Counted from the first letter of the stretch, positions 41,806 through 54,795 are shown. The stretch: DNA of 64,000 nucleotides from Haliotis asinina (GCF_037392515.1 NC_090280.1:22635118-22699117); one strand, 5' to 3'. Notes: generated by a model not told the origin, from the sequence alone. Numbers and translations: made by a program.

Positions 41806-42072
41806 TCAACATCTGCAAATTCTTCCAATTTCAGATGGAAAAATAAGAGTACTGCAATAGGTGTGAACAGGAAATATTTTCCACAATGTCCTCTTTTACA
41901 GAGGACTGTACTGATATCGACAGTTATGAGATATGTTCCTGCTTGCCCTCTACATACCCGGCGAATGCAGTTACCGAAAAGTATGTCCTTTCAGCGAGCG
42001 GACGCTGGTAACGAAGAGCTTTGAGTTTTACTCACAGTACATATAGTATACCAACAACACTGATTTGGCAAC

Positions 42073-42989
42073 AGATTATGTTTTTCACCACAATGGCCCA
42101 TGAGAAATGTCTTGGCAAATATTAAAACTGAAATTATAAATCTAGGTATCAGTAAAGCTGTTTCCACAAATGCCATTCTTGGTGAGACAGGCAGACGCCC
42201 GCTTTGTGTTAAATATTATACTCACTGTATCAAGTACCGGTGTCGACTATTATACATGGAACATACAGGATATCGAAAAGCCTGTTATGAGATGCTCAAG
42301 ATATACGACAAAAATGGGATAATAAATTGGGTGTCACAAGTTAGATTATTACTTTGGTACACTGGTTTTTCATATGTATGGGTCGCCCAGGATTGTGGTC
42401 ACGCTGGCATATTTATTAAGCAGTTTCAACAACGTTGTGAAGATATCCAGTTTCAAGATTGGCATTCTAAGATTAGTAATTCTCACTTTTTGGGTCCTGA
42501 GAAATACATAGCCGCACCTGCTGACAGACACGATTTGAGAAGAATCCTATGTAAGTTTCGTTGTCTTTTAAATAAGTTAAATACTCAACAGTATAGATTT
42601 GATAAAACTGTTGAGAAAAGAATGTTATTATGCACTAAGTACCAATTGCAGCAAATCGAGGATGAGTACCATTTTTTCCTTATTTGTCCTTATTATTCTG
42701 GAAGCCGCAAGAAAATTATTCCATCATATTATCATGCTAATCCATCACGTGCTAAATATTATCAGTTACTAGCATTAACTCATTATGAAAACATACTGGC
42801 TTTAAGTATCTATTTGAAACGAAACTTACCAATTTGAGTATACTGGCAGTACCCAACCCTCCGCTCTCCCTCCCTACACTGCTGTGCACTATTTCTTTTG
42901 AATATTTAATGTACTTTTGGCCATGTGGCCTTCATACTGAAATAAACTGTCATTGTCATTGTCATTGTCATTGTCATTGTCATTGTCAT
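42073..42989 (+). mobile_element. 5'-truncated LINE insertion specific to unit A
   Basis: About 0.9 kb present in A and absent from B. The open frame 42,100-42,837 (245 aa) is the C-terminal part of a non-LTR retrotransposon polyprotein after the reverse transcriptase, with the VEKRMLLC ... EDEYHFFLICPYY block. The 3' end is (TCATTG)n. Similar flanks TATACCAACAACACTGATTT and TATATCAACAACACTTATAT on either side may be a target duplication. The still-open frame indicates a young copy. Confidence 0.75.
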
Positions 42990-43019
42990 TGTATATCAAC
43001 AACACTTATATGGCAACAT

Positions 43020-43788
43020 TTTTTTCAGTCAATAAAACTTTAACCTTTAAAACATATTTTAAATCAATATAGATTTAACCTGTTTTATCAAAAAGATATA
43101 ACTGTTATGTTGTCTCCACACACTGATCAGTATAAATGTTTTTGAACAAAACTCTGAGACTCTTATATCAAACACTACACACATAAGATTGCCCTTGATA
43201 GTTTTCACACGGGGTAGATAGGAATATCCACTAAGGTTCCAAATAGAACTCCATATGAATAGAACACCCATTTCAAAATAAACACACGCATGCACACACG
43301 CGCACACACACTCACACACGATTCAAATACATAGCTAAAGAATTGTTTTTACATCTCTCCCACAAACGCTTTAAAAGCTTTACTGTAGTATTACATGCTG
43401 TAAGCTTGATCAAACTGTTTATTTCATACAAATGGCGTGACACGGGTGTCCATTATTGTACAGGAATGCTCAGAATTCACATTACTGCTATCCTACTTCT
43501 GTATTGGTATCATCCTGCCTGGAATGTATTCCTCGGGAAATATTTGTCTTAAGAGTGACGTATCGTGATCTGTAGCTTAACACCAGCTGACATTTGAACA
43601 ACTGTTAACAACCCGTTTCCTGCACATATCAGTGAACCATTCTTTCTCGTGTAAAGAAATGCTGAAGCTGTCATAAGGATGGAATGTGAAATATCCCTCT
43701 TGAAAATAATACAGTAGAGTATTTCTGTACTGCAGCGCCGCAAACAATTTTATCCATGCATGGCTTCAGATCGGACAAAGTCACGAGA
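43020..43788. other. Unit A distal spacer
   Basis: Aligns with 61,025-61,840 of unit B. Holds a CA-rich simple repeat at about 43,280-43,320. No exon seen. Confidence 0.5.
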
Positions 43789-44179
43789 CTTGTTTCGATA
43801 CAGTTGAGTTGAGTTGAGCTGCATTTTATGCTACACTGGTGTTGATGCAGCCATATTGGAACCTCCTGTATGTAATATGTGCAACTGTGCGAGAGGTTTT
43901 GTTTGAAAAACAACATTTCTCTCCTAAAAATCAAAGCAATTTTGCTGGAATAAATCTAACATCGAAATAATCTTGTCAAACTTTCAACTACACAGAACTT
44001 TTAGTTTAAGAAGCCAAGTCTGAATACATGCATGATCACTAAAAACATTTCCGTGTCGCTGTAGCTCACTCGGACATGTTTTACAAAGTTTAAAGGTCAA
44101 CGCTGGGGATGAATGGGTGAGTGAGTGAGTTAAGGGAGCTTGAAGGAGTTCAGTACTGACCTTGGTTTATATTCCTCGG

Positions 44180-44345
44180 GTGAAGGTGGTGTACCCTGGT
44201 GGACAATTTGTTCGTTCGTCGCGCCAAAATCAGGATTCCGTTTTCCCCACATTCACAACGTGTGAAGCCCATTTCTGGTGCTCCCCGTGGTGATATTGCT
44301 GGAATATTGCTAAGGGTGACGTAAAACCAAACTAACTCACTCATA
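44180..44345 (+). mobile_element. SINE family 1 fragment, unit B copy
   Basis: CTGGTGGACAATTTGTTCGT, TGTGAAGCCCATTTCTGG, GATATTGCTGGAATATTGCT. Confidence 0.75.
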
Positions 44346-44689
44346 TTCCTCAGACAGACTGGATATTTTGGAGATTACCAGTGAGCAGAATTACGTTTCT
44401 ATCTTACTGTCACTTTGCTCTGGGTCACGTTCTCTCCCTCACTGTCCCATTGGCACCCGTGGCGCGAGCCACCTCCTCGTGGTGGGTGCTGGATAACGCT
44501 GAGAGCTCGCCAACATCCCCGTGTGGACCCGGGGGCATATTTGGTCCACCAACCTGTTTGCCGGGGATTGCGGGGATTTTGTCGATAGAGGACGTTAGTC
44601 TGGGGGTTGACGCGTTTCCTTTGTTCAACACACCAGTGAACAGAATTACCATTTTGTACATCTGGGTATTCGCGCATGTACGTCACAGA

Positions 44690-45000
44690 AACAAACTGCA
44701 CATATATATCTCGGTACTCATACATATACGTCACAGATATGATCTGTAAATACACCTCGGTATTCACACATATACATCTCTAAACAATCTGTACATACAC
44801 CGCGGTATTCACACATATACATCACAAAACAATCTGTACATACATCTTCATATACTCACATATATGTCACAGATATGATCTGTAAATACACCTCGGTATT
44901 CACACATATACATCACAAAACAATCTGTACATACATCTTCATATACTCACATATATGTCACAGATATGATCTGTATATATATCATTATATCAAACCTTAT
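44690..45000. repeat. AT-rich minisatellite, unit B copy
   Basis: Alternating CACAGATATGATCTGTAAAT and ATCACAAAACAATCTGTACA blocks, more copies than in unit A. Confidence 0.8.
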
Positions 45001-45824
45001 ACGCCACGACTTATCAAAAACAGCTACTTGCACAATTTCACGCCCAAATCATGGGTCACCAAAGACAGCGAAAACGTAAATGCGTTAATTACTTTCAGTC
45101 AAGGCCATCTATGGCCGACAAGTCGGTACGATTTTGGAAATGATATATATGATGTTGCAAAAGGTTTTTTTAGAACCGTGGAATGCTGCTGTTGATCGAT
45201 TCTAACCCTACACAGGTGCTGTCAACGTGGCTTATGTTAATAAACGACTTTGAAAGGTGAATGTTCGCTGTCTTGGGAGATCCAAGACCACTGTAGAATA
45301 ATTGTTCATATTGTGACCAGTCATCTACCTCCAGTTGCTGGAGATCTATAGCCCTTTCCTATGTTCTAATGTCCTACTTGGTATACAATTTTAAGCTACA
45401 TGATAGCTTTTAATGCCTTACTATGATATACTAGTTGTGTTCTTGCCGTTTGGTGACAGGTTTTAATGAAATAAATTTAGCATTAACTGTTTTAGTCACG
45501 AGATGGTTGAAATATTACCAGAGTGGCTTTAAACTCACTCTATCATCGTTACACTTTCTTCTGACTTCCAGCACATTCTGACTACAGGTACTTCTGACCT
45601 GAGAAAACCACCACTTCTGTCATCACAACGTTTACTTTTACCACCGCGTTTAGTAGACGGGTGCTTCGGACATGACATAACCATTACACAAATATGGGAT
45701 TCCAGCCTGTCCCATTTGATCTTCACCTGTAACATATTTTCTTCACCTGTAACATGATGTCCGCTTTAAATACATGCCCAATGTGGAACATAAAGACGGC
45801 AGTGGGTTCAACATTTTGCAGTCC

Positions 45825-48345
45825 GATTAATGAGATCCAAACTCAGTTTTAGGTTCTTGTATCCCTACTGTCATGTATCTGACATAGCCTCTCCCATCCC
45901 TCTGTGCTGCGGCGATATTCATCCTAATCCTGGGCAGAATTATTTCAGATCCTCTGAAATAATACACATTGGACGTACGCAGCTTGAAAGACAAAATTTA
46001 GTTCCCTTACACAGAATTTCGACCTTTTGACTTTAAATGTCTTACAGAATCCTGGCAGCACGCAGACATCCGCAGCGTTGATGTAGCAATACCTGGACAC
46101 CACCTACCATTCGGGAAATACTTGTGGTGGTGATTTGGCGATCTAATAGTATGTCAGTAGGGTTTACTCCTACTGTTACCTCCTTTTTTAAATGCGCAGT
46201 GACAGTGTATCAACATATCTGGAAACAACAGTTAATGAGAGACACAATCAAGGTATTGCAGAACAGATTTTCTTCCTTAAGGGTTACGTCTCAATACTTC
46301 TTCCTTGATGGACACAGCTTGCTGTAGTTCTGCAGTTGAAGGATGGTTGCCGTTCTATTTGATAGGTCCTTCATTTATATTCAGTGTCGCTCGGCAGTCT
46401 TTGACAAGGACTCCAGTAGTCTATTATTCTTTCGGTTCTTAATCCTAAACCTATAGCTGCCGTATATCACATTTTGTCCACAATGAGCGTAGCTACAAAA
46501 ATATATACGCTCACTGATATGCTGTATGTTTTTGAAATGTACCAAATGAGGTGAGACTCTAATAAATAATTATCTGTCCATAGCAAAAATGGCGTGGGCT
46601 TACAGATGAATTGCTAAAAAGGCTGGACAAGCCTTCAATACCATCTAAAAATGAAGTTTTGTAACCTATCGGACTAACACCAAAAGGAAATGGCTTGCAA
46701 CACGTCTGTCCACCTTGAGAATATATAACGTACTGGACGCCTACTTGAGCATTAGCCATGATGATGAATGATGAAGTGGGCGGATCGTTTTATCATTCAC
46801 GTTCATGGCTGTGACATGTGTTAGTGTTCACAGATAGAAAAGGGAGAAAATTTGTATTTATGTGTCACATACTATGCATACATAATTTGAAAGACTGATA
46901 AAATATAACATCCGGCCATATGGCCTACGAGACACAAGACACTACAGAACGTATAATAGTGCATGAAGTGAATAATCTATCACAGTATATAAGCACCAAC
47001 GATGAAAAAAATAGTTATAGTGAATAATGTATCGACAGTTCCATATTCACCAATAAAGTGTTATATGTGTAGTTACAGGACTACAATATGCGTTTACGTT
47101 TATTAAACATTTTAGTAACCGTTCCAGCTAGAGGTTTAATTACCTTAGCATTACTAAGTATGAATGCAGCGTGGTCGGTAGGTGAAAGGAGAGGGAAAAA
47201 GGATAAGTACTTAGTACATTTTCCCATAAGTCATGTCGTAAGTCCGAATATAACGGACATTTGTTCTGAAATGTACTCACCAATTTAGTGAGACTTGTGG
47301 TCACGGTGTCACCAGACATACCTTGAAACAAACTATATAACTAATACCCCTTTTGTTCTACGGGTGACTGCATTTTGATGTTTTAAGATATTGGGCATAG
47401 TAGGGATACACCGTCAAAGTATCGGCATCAGGCATCTGCCAGATCATTTCTACCTGATGCAATAAAACTGTGGAATCCTCTAAGTTCTGAAATTCAATTA
47501 CTAGCATTCATACTTTATCCAGATTAAAATAACTCGATATTAAAACCAAATACATGTAACAAAACTTTTATGTTTGACCTAACCTATATACTAAGAAGTC
47601 TCAGGTTCCGTTGTAGTGATTTAAATGATGACATGTTTGAGAGACACATCATCGGCAACCCCTCGTGCTCGTGTGGTCATCCAGTTAAAATTGTTGTGCA
47701 TTATTTCTTCACATACAATAAATACACGGAATTAAGACAAAAATCGTATTTTTCATTAAAGACGTTTAGTTTCAGTCCGGCACTAAGGGATGTGCATCCC
47801 TCACAAGCAATGGTCTACACAAATTCAAAAGAATCGATTCCCCCGCCGTGTCCCACGCCGTGATATTGCTGGAATATTGCTAAAAGTGGCGAAAAACTAA
47901 ACTCACTCACTCACTTCAAAAGAAGTTCATGTACATGTGTATGCCATGTATATGAACCAAGAGAATCCAAATACTTACCAATTCATTAAGATATTATATT
48001 GTTGTGTGTTTTCTCAATTCAGAATCTCCTTACGTGATTTCAGTGAACACTCTGATCGTAAATGTGAAAATTTAAATCCAAGTGAATTTTTGTGTGTAAA
48101 ATGTAATAGCAATGAGGTCGAGGATAAATATCATGTGTTATTTGTGTGCAAGAACTACCGAGACCTGCAACAATAAATTTCTTTCAAACTTATGTACAGG
48201 GTATAAAGATCAACATTCCATGATAAATCTTTTAAATTCTAAGAATGGAGATGGTATTATCTCCGTCGCATGTTTTCTGAAAAAAAGTACTAGTTTTGAA
48301 ACAAAAACATATAACTGTTCTATGGGTCGTTTGGCCTGAATTACT
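45825..48345 (+). mobile_element. Decayed LINE remnant, unit B copy
   Basis: PLCCGDIHPNPGQN near 45,895 (LINE N-terminal motif). Near 47,570 LRFRCSDLNDDMFERHI and SCSCGHPV, the post-reverse-transcriptase zinc region. Later FLCVKCNSNEVEDKYH. Interrupted by stops. Better preserved than the unit A copy. Confidence 0.75.
47834..47914 (+). mobile_element. Truncated SINE family 1 insertion in unit B, with target duplication
   Basis: Starts TCGATTCCCCCGCCG, ends CTCACTCACTCAC. Flanked by TTCAAAAGAA (47,824-47,833 and 47,915-47,924). Absent from unit A. Confidence 0.85.
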
Positions 48346-48359
48346 GTATGTCTGTCTTT

Positions 48360-49120
48360 GTTAGACATATCAAAGAGCCCGACCTATTCAGTTATTGTAT
48401 TCATAACAAACAGCTACTATTCAGTTAAGCCTAAACTCAACTTACTGTTTATGTCCTCGCAACGTTAACGCTACACTCGACTCCGGTTTTAACGTCAGTA
48501 CCGGTTGTGACGTCCGTTCACTTTGAGCATTGCTTGGCATCTCCTGGGCATAGACAGAAGAAGTGTTCGGATCCGAGCCCGAGATAATCTCATAACTGAT
48601 CGATTCGTTTTGAATGTGTGGATTAAAAAGGCCATGGAAGCACTGGTTTCTGGTTGGTGAAGAACTTCATTGTTTTCTGAACTGGTTTAGACGACGGTAA
48701 TAAATGAACTTCTCTTGACATAGTAAGGCGTAGGCTTTTAGAAAATACACGATGGCAATTCAGTATTGGTGCTCACTTTAACCACACCAATTATTTGACC
48801 GGCATTCTAAACGCTGAGGAATCAATAACGAACGAAGTCTACGCAGGAGGTTGAGGGCATAATTTCAGTTTTATTATTTGCCAAGACTGCATGGCTCATG
48901 GACCATCGTGGTGAAAAATAATCTTTTAGTTTTTCTGCTGGAGTATATCATCTGAGTACCCTTGCAATTGGTACCTTTTAGTTTCAAGCATCTTCTTTGT
49001 AATACTCTGTGGTGGGCGGGCAGCTCGGATGATGAAACATAAACACTGACACTGGCTTGAAAAACTAAACCCTAAAGAAGACACACCATTCACATGACAC
49101 TGATCCTGATGATAATCAAC
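48360..49120. other. Spacer upstream of gene B, nothing recognised
   Basis: Matches unit A from about 15,480 with indels. No exon or RNA gene recognised. Confidence 0.4.
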
Positions 49121-49124
49121 ATGG

Positions 49125-49315
49125 TTGCCTGGATCTTTAACGCCACACTTAGCAATAGTGCAGCTGTATGGCGGTGGTGTATAAATAATCGAGTCTGGAC
49201 CAGATAAACCAGTGAGCAACAGCATGACCATCGATCTACGCAATTAGGATTCGATGACGTGTCAGCCAAATCAGTGAGCCTGCCCACCCGATCCTATTAG
49301 TCGCCTTGATTGCCA
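49125..49315 (+). mobile_element. SINE family 2 fragment, unit B copy
   Basis: Counterpart of 16,285-16,475. TCTGGACCAGATAAACCAGT core. Confidence 0.75.
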
Positions 49316-49898
49316 GTATATCCAAGGACACACAAGGGCGTGCAACAACGTATGAGTAATGCAACAGGTCCTCCTGTGTTTCTCACTGGTTACAACACGG
49401 TGTCTGAATGCAGTTTGTTTTCGCTCCCCATTTCCTTCACAAATTTAAACGTTTTTACAGTGCCACGATGACCCTTTATAACACGGAAATACTTCATCAC
49501 AGTCCTGACTAACAAATAGTTATATGAATCATCTGAAGTATTGTGTAGTAGTCAACACACTGAAGGCAAACACACCTATTATGTTTTTTCATTTGTTTTG
49601 TCTGAAAACTGTGATCTTCTTTGGAGGCATACTGGAATTTGCTGGTAAGCGTTTATCTTTACTTTTTATCATTCCAGTTAGGTATAAGGTGTGTTCTAAG
49701 TTTGTCATATTTTGGCAGAAACGTTTGAACATGTTTGGTGTTTTGTTTTTCGAAACATTCGACAGAACTTCAACTGAAGTAATCATCAACCAGTGATTAA
49801 TATGATGTGCAAGGTCCGGTGTTGCTGGGCAACAAGCCATTGTCAACAAGCCACTTGACCCATTTTACTCGCCTCCCTCCAAGACCACAATATGAGGT

Positions 49899-49910
49899 AA
49901 AATTTGTTAT
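49899..49910. other. Empty site matching the Polinton insertion point
   Basis: GAGGTAAAATTTGTTATGTC here corresponds to CAGGTAAAATG | AAATGTGTTATATC around the element in unit A. Upstream and downstream flanks align on both sides, with no trace of inverted repeat or duplicated target. Confidence 0.85.
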
Positions 49911-50477
49911 GTCATACACAAGCACAGAAAAAAGGCCCAGGGAGGCATGACGGGAGCGGCAGCTAGGTCAGAATGCGGTCCTTTCGCAAACACTATTTCG
50001 CGAACTATTTTCTGGTAATTCATTCACACGTGCTCTTGGTCGAAATCTGAAACCGGGACACCGCGCGCCCAACTGAGAACCATACTTGTATATCATGATG
50101 AGTGTTGAGTGAGTTGAAGAAACGGTTTATACTGTACGAATAGAATAATTTCTATCAACCTACGGTAGTCAGAAGTTCGTAAATCCAAACGAATACTTCC
50201 TAAACGTTCGTGGGATGTACTTCAGAAAACTGTCATTAAAATGAAACAAGCGGGGCGGCTTGTGGCAGTCATGTGCTGCTACAAACATCAATGATAACGA
50301 AAGTCAGCTTTTGTTATACATTTGTTGACTTAATGAAATTGGGGAAAAGACGTAAAAGACGCCAGTCGCAACATCGCCTAACGACGCCTCCAAACTGGAA
50401 CGTACCAGACTGCATTTGCAAATCACGTCGACGTACACCATATCGCGTTATATTAACCACCTGAAAGCAACCATGGC

Positions 50478-50690
50478 TGTGGGGTAGCCTTGTGGGTAAA
50501 GCCTTCCATGCGGAATCAATTCCCAACATGGGTACAATGTGTGAAGCCCATTTCAGGTGTTCCCTTCTATTGCTGGGATATTGCGAAACTCGGCGCAAAA
50601 CTAAAACACTGACTGACTGACTGACTGACTGACTGACTGACTCACTGACTCACTCACTCACTCACTCACTCACTCACTCGTCCCTAGCAT
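50478..50690 (+). mobile_element. tRNA-derived SINE, family 1, with long CTGA/CTCA tail
   Basis: Counterpart of 32,093-32,255. Tail 50,608-50,682. Confidence 0.85.
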
Positions 50691-50904
50691 GGTGATCAAC
50701 GTTCAGATGCTGGTGATATCTAGTGATTATTTCCATGATAGCGTACCAGTAACTTACGAGTTGTGATATTTGTACTGTACTTTGATGGCAGCGCTTACGT
50801 TCTAAATGTATTGATTTTAATATAGATATAAATTAAATTGTTCTCGTCACGATATTGATGGAATATTGCCGATCGCGACGTGACGCTTAGTTTCAAACCA
50901 AGCA

Positions 50905-50962
50905 CTCACGCACTCACGTACTCACGCACTCACGCACTCACGCACTCACGCACTCACACACC
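50905..50962. repeat. (ACGCACTC)n microsatellite
   Basis: CTCACGCACTCACGCACTCA repeats, longer than the unit A equivalent at 32,535-32,555. Confidence 0.8.
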
Positions 50963-51284
50963 CGATGACCCGAGAAGTGGTAGAGAAGAGTAGACAGTCT
51001 TACAAAATATCGCAACATTTGTGTCTTTCATCTTCCTCACCGCCATCTACCACCGCCGATACTGCTCGACATGTGCATAGTATGTGCTGTTGACCGACGA
51101 AACAGCATGAAATCAGACACCAAAGTATTTGTTCCTATGTTGAGAAGTCTGCACCGTTGACGATGACGACGTGTAGCATGGAGCAACACCGTGCAGGTAT
51201 GGAGAAAATGGCGGTGAGTCTGGAGCAATGATGATTCGTGAATTCTCCCTCAATGCTGAAACTGATGGTAGGCTGTCGTCTGAC

Positions 51285-51640
51285 GTCAAGTGAAGGTATT
51301 CAGCACTTTCCGACAGGTCGACAGGTTTGGTGTCGAACGTGTGATAGTGTGGGGAATCATATCCTACTTGGGAAGATGTACGTGATGGCGGTTCAGGGAA
51401 CTGGTGCAGGGACCAAATTCTTCAACGTCAGCTTCTTCAACTGAAAGAGAAAGTTCAACATGACATGGCGGTGCCGCATACACAGCCCGTGTCATTGTTA
51501 TCTCGCTTCAAACGTCAGTGCCTTGCCCTGACCCTCCAGATCTTAGGATCTGAATCAGATACAACATCTTAATGTTTGCATCGTAGTCAAAATACGGCAC
51601 GTTTACAATGCATTGTAGGAAGAATGGCAGAGAAATCCAC
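51285..51640 (+). pseudogene. Tc1/mariner transposase remnant, unit B
   Basis: RQVDRFGVERVIVWGII-like and VYNAL ... EEWQRNPHNIV segments in different frames. Confidence 0.7.
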
Positions 51641-51826
51641 ATAACATAGTACAGAGAAGTGGTGATCGACAGCTCACTGAACGGGCGTCTTATGACAATG
51701 TCACCACGATATCATCTTTGTATCAGTTAAATTGGATCAAATATGCAATTACGTGTATTTATTTTTCAAAGTTGGTCTTTATGTTTCTTTTGTGTATCGT
51801 GTACTAATTATGCTGATATGTTTCAG

Positions 51827-52160
51827 CTTCTTATACCAACATCGTGGCCCGTGTCGGACAAAGTGTCAACATGATCTGGAGTGTCAGTCAGTCAGTTACG
51901 GATTTTAAGATAAGATCTATCACATCCAAACAACAGATCTGGTTCCACTGTCCTGTTCATTATGGATGACAATAAGCCTCTGCCTGCAAGTGTCAACACA
52001 CACACAGACAACGGAACGAGGATTCAGCTGACTTTCAATACATCTCTGGAGGGGAGGAAGCTAGTCAATCTCACATTCCACAGTGTTGGCGTACAGGACG
52101 CCGGAGTCTACAACTTAACCACCCATAACAGTGGCATGTCTCAACTTCTTATTGTATTAC
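51827..52160 (+). pseudogene. V-like Ig exon of gene B, frameshifted
   Basis: Acceptor GTTTCAG and donor GTAAGT kept. Relative to 33,514-33,867 it lacks 11 nt (after CAACAG at about 51,934, shifts the frame) and 9 nt (in frame). Premature TGA at 51,967. Confidence 0.8.
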
Positions 52161-52526
52161 GTAAGTGTGAAGACACTCTGAGTACCAAATATAAATATAC
52201 AGTGTAAATATAAATATAAATATAAAATCAGCATCAAAAGCTAGTTTTTGAGACACATTGATAGAAATATGGCGGTCACAGGCAGATAATCTGCGAAATA
52301 ATTATCCATACTTATCATAGTTTTATCATTATAGCATTATAGTTTAACGTCGTTTACACAAATGTCATTGCAAGAACTAATTACGATAGCGATGAACATC
52401 ACCATAAAGCTTCATCCTGTAACAGAATCCAGATGAAATATATTGTATATATTATATTCTTATATTTTGTTATCGTTGAAGGGTAAACTATGACACTGAC
52501 CAATCATCTTCGATGGCACTTTCATA

Positions 52527-53044
52527 ATGTTTTATAACACCTGACCTTCCTCTCTCCTTACAGATGTTTTGTAACACCTGACTTTCCTCTCTCACTACAG
52601 ACGTTTTATAACACCTGACCTTCCTCTCTCACTACAGACGTTTTATAACACCTGACCTTTCTTTCTCCCAACAGACGTTTTATAACATCTGACCCTCCTT
52701 TCTCCCAAAAGACGTTTTATAACACCTCACTTTCCTTTCTCCCTACATGCGTTTTACTACACCTGACCTTCCTCTCTCCCTACAGACCTTATATAACACC
52801 TGACTTTCCTCTCTCCCTACAGACGTTTTATAACATCTGACCTTCCTTTCCCCCTACAGACGTTTCATAACATCTGACCTTCCTTTCCCCCTTAAGACGT
52901 TTTATAACACCTGACCCTCCTTTTTCCCAAAAGACGTTTCATAACACCTGACCTTCCTCTCTCCCTACAGACGTTTTGTAACACCTGACCTTCCTTTCTC
53001 CCTACAGACGTTTTATAACACCTGACCTTCCTCTCTCCCTACAG
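52527..53044 (+). repeat. 37-bp intronic repeat, 14 copies, each resembling a 3' splice site
   Basis: Exactly 14 x 37 bp in intron 2 of gene B. Unit: ACGTTTTATAACACCTGACC, TTCCTCTCTCCCTACAG. Thirteen of fourteen end in AG after a pyrimidine tract with an upstream CTGAC/CTCAC branch-like sequence. Confidence 0.92.
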
Positions 53045-53306
53045 ACGTTTTATGAACAGTATCACGGACGTGGTCAGGGATTCTGCCTCACTGCATTCAC
53101 TATCCATCTGTTATTGCTTCCTTGGGAATGGATAGAACATTTGACGTTCACTAAGATCAATTCAAATAAACTTTCTGTTCAAACGACATTTTGGCGTATG
53201 ACGGTGACTTAATGTCACTGAATCTATAGTACATATTCATATATGTTATTAATAATTAAAAAGAATAAGGACAAGATTACAACCATTTCCATTCAACTTT
53301 TCACAG

Positions 53307-53624
53307 GGAAACCATCAAAACCGAACATCACCACGGCTGTCGCTGACCCTGTATCCGGTGATCCTGTCAACCTGACCTGCTCCACAACCTCCCGGAGTCT
53401 TCCTCCAAACCAGTGTCGGTACCAGTATACTCTGACTACTTCCTACACCTGGAGGAGAAACAACAGGAGTGTAGACAGCAGGGTAGACAACAGAGTGCAG
53501 GTGGACGGACAATGCCTGACCATAGACTACGTCACCAAGGAGGACAAGGGAGTGTACTCTTGTCAATCTGGAGAAGAAGGACTACTGTCAGACTGGAGTC
53601 GGGGATACACTCTCAATGTTTTAT
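53307..53624 (+). CDS. Second Ig-domain exon of gene B
   Basis: 318 nt, phase 1-1, TTCACAG acceptor, GTAGGT donor (weaker than gene A's). Both core cysteines present. An extra Cys replaces Phe in GQCLTIDYV. Open frame. Confidence 0.8.
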
Positions 53625-54189
53625 GTAGGTTCAGGTTGATTAATATTGAAACAATAATAGAAGCCAGATGTTTCTTCATATACAATCCTCAGAAAATCTG
53701 ATTCTGCTCCATGCGTTGTCACTATCAACGTTTAATGCCTAACTTCAAGTGAACCTGCAGCTTGCCCATTCAACAATAATTCAGAAACTACAAACTTCCT
53801 GAAACGGATGACTTATGGTAAGACCCGAGCTATGATGTCTCGAGATATCGCCACAGAATTCCGATCCGATTCATCATCACACCTTATCCTATGTTGCAAT
53901 TGCTCAGCCATTCTGCACATATACGCATAAATAGAGATTATCACCCTCGCCTCTACTGATATCAATTATATAAGCACGAGTTGATAGAATTACAAAGGCT
54001 TTCCGAGGATATCTTTTTAGCAACGTGTGTGATATCAGTAGAAACGAGGCTGGGATTCTAGTTATAATCAAATATCATTCTTCAATCTTGAATCCCTTTG
54101 GAAGACAGTCACACTAGATATATGGTGGCATGGGTATGATAGAAGACAATTTCAATTTATTATTTCTGACCATCTCACATGCACTCCAG

Positions 54190-54456
54190 ATGGACCTGAC
54201 CAGATACAGTTTGACGGCACAAGGGACAAGCTGCAGGTAGAAGAAGGGAAACCTGTAACAATGAGATGTTCTGCTGACTGTAACCCTGTCTGCACTGTAA
54301 CCTGGTGGAACACACCAAGAATGATGGTGATTACATGACATAGGGAGGCTGTGTTGTCCATACCAGCTGTAGATGTGTCTGTGTCTGGAGAGTACACGTG
54401 TCACGTCAACAACAGCCATGGGAGTGCATCACGGAGCCTTACACTGGAGGTCCTCA
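54190..54456 (+). pseudogene. Third Ig-domain exon of gene B, with a stop
   Basis: 267 nt, CTCCAG acceptor, GTAAGA donor. In-frame TGA at 54,336-54,338 where gene A has GGA. Confidence 0.85.
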
Positions 54457-54644
54457 GTAAGACTTGCACACATTCTTTAGTAACAGAATATGTCACATTT
54501 AAAGTTGTATTTGGACAAAACCTGTAAAGGCACTATTCAAAATCAGTAATCATTTCAACCCGTAGTATTCATTAAGAATTCAATTTTGACCATAATGCAA
54601 TAGAAATAATAAGCCAAGGTTCAGTTATCAGCTACAATCATAGG

Positions 54645-54795
54645 GGTGGTGGGGTAGCCTAGTGGTTAAAGCGTTGACTCGTCACGCCGAAAACCTTGGT
54701 TCGAATCTCCACGTGGGTACAATATAGGAAGCCCATTTCTGGTGGATCCCTCTGTGATGTTGCCAGAATATTGTTTAAAGCGGTGTAAAACAAAA
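54645..54795 (+). mobile_element. tRNA-derived SINE, family 1, unit B copy
   Basis: GGTGGGGTAGCCTAGTGGTT, GGTTCGAATCTCC, GAAGCCCATTTCTGG. Confidence 0.85.

Larger units (their letters stand above)
11305..43788 (+). repeat. Tandem segmental duplication, unit A
   Basis: The unit starts at CTTGTTTCGATA and is repeated head to tail at 43,789 and 61,841. Shared landmarks come in the same order in A and B: SINE, AT-rich minisatellite, LINE remnant, SINE, signal exon, SINE, Tc1 remnant, then all Ig-gene exons. Unit A is 32,484 bp, and about 18,254 bp without the 14,225-bp Polinton and its 5-bp duplication, close to the 18,052 bp of unit B. Confidence 0.9.

Noticed and set aside
44381..44749. 122-codon open frame in unit B
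   Set aside because: Runs from spacer into the AT-rich minisatellite. No counterpart in A or C at this place and no domain.
49899..49910. Precise excision of a Polinton from unit B
   Set aside because: No remnant of inverted repeat or duplicated target. An unoccupied ancestral site is simpler.
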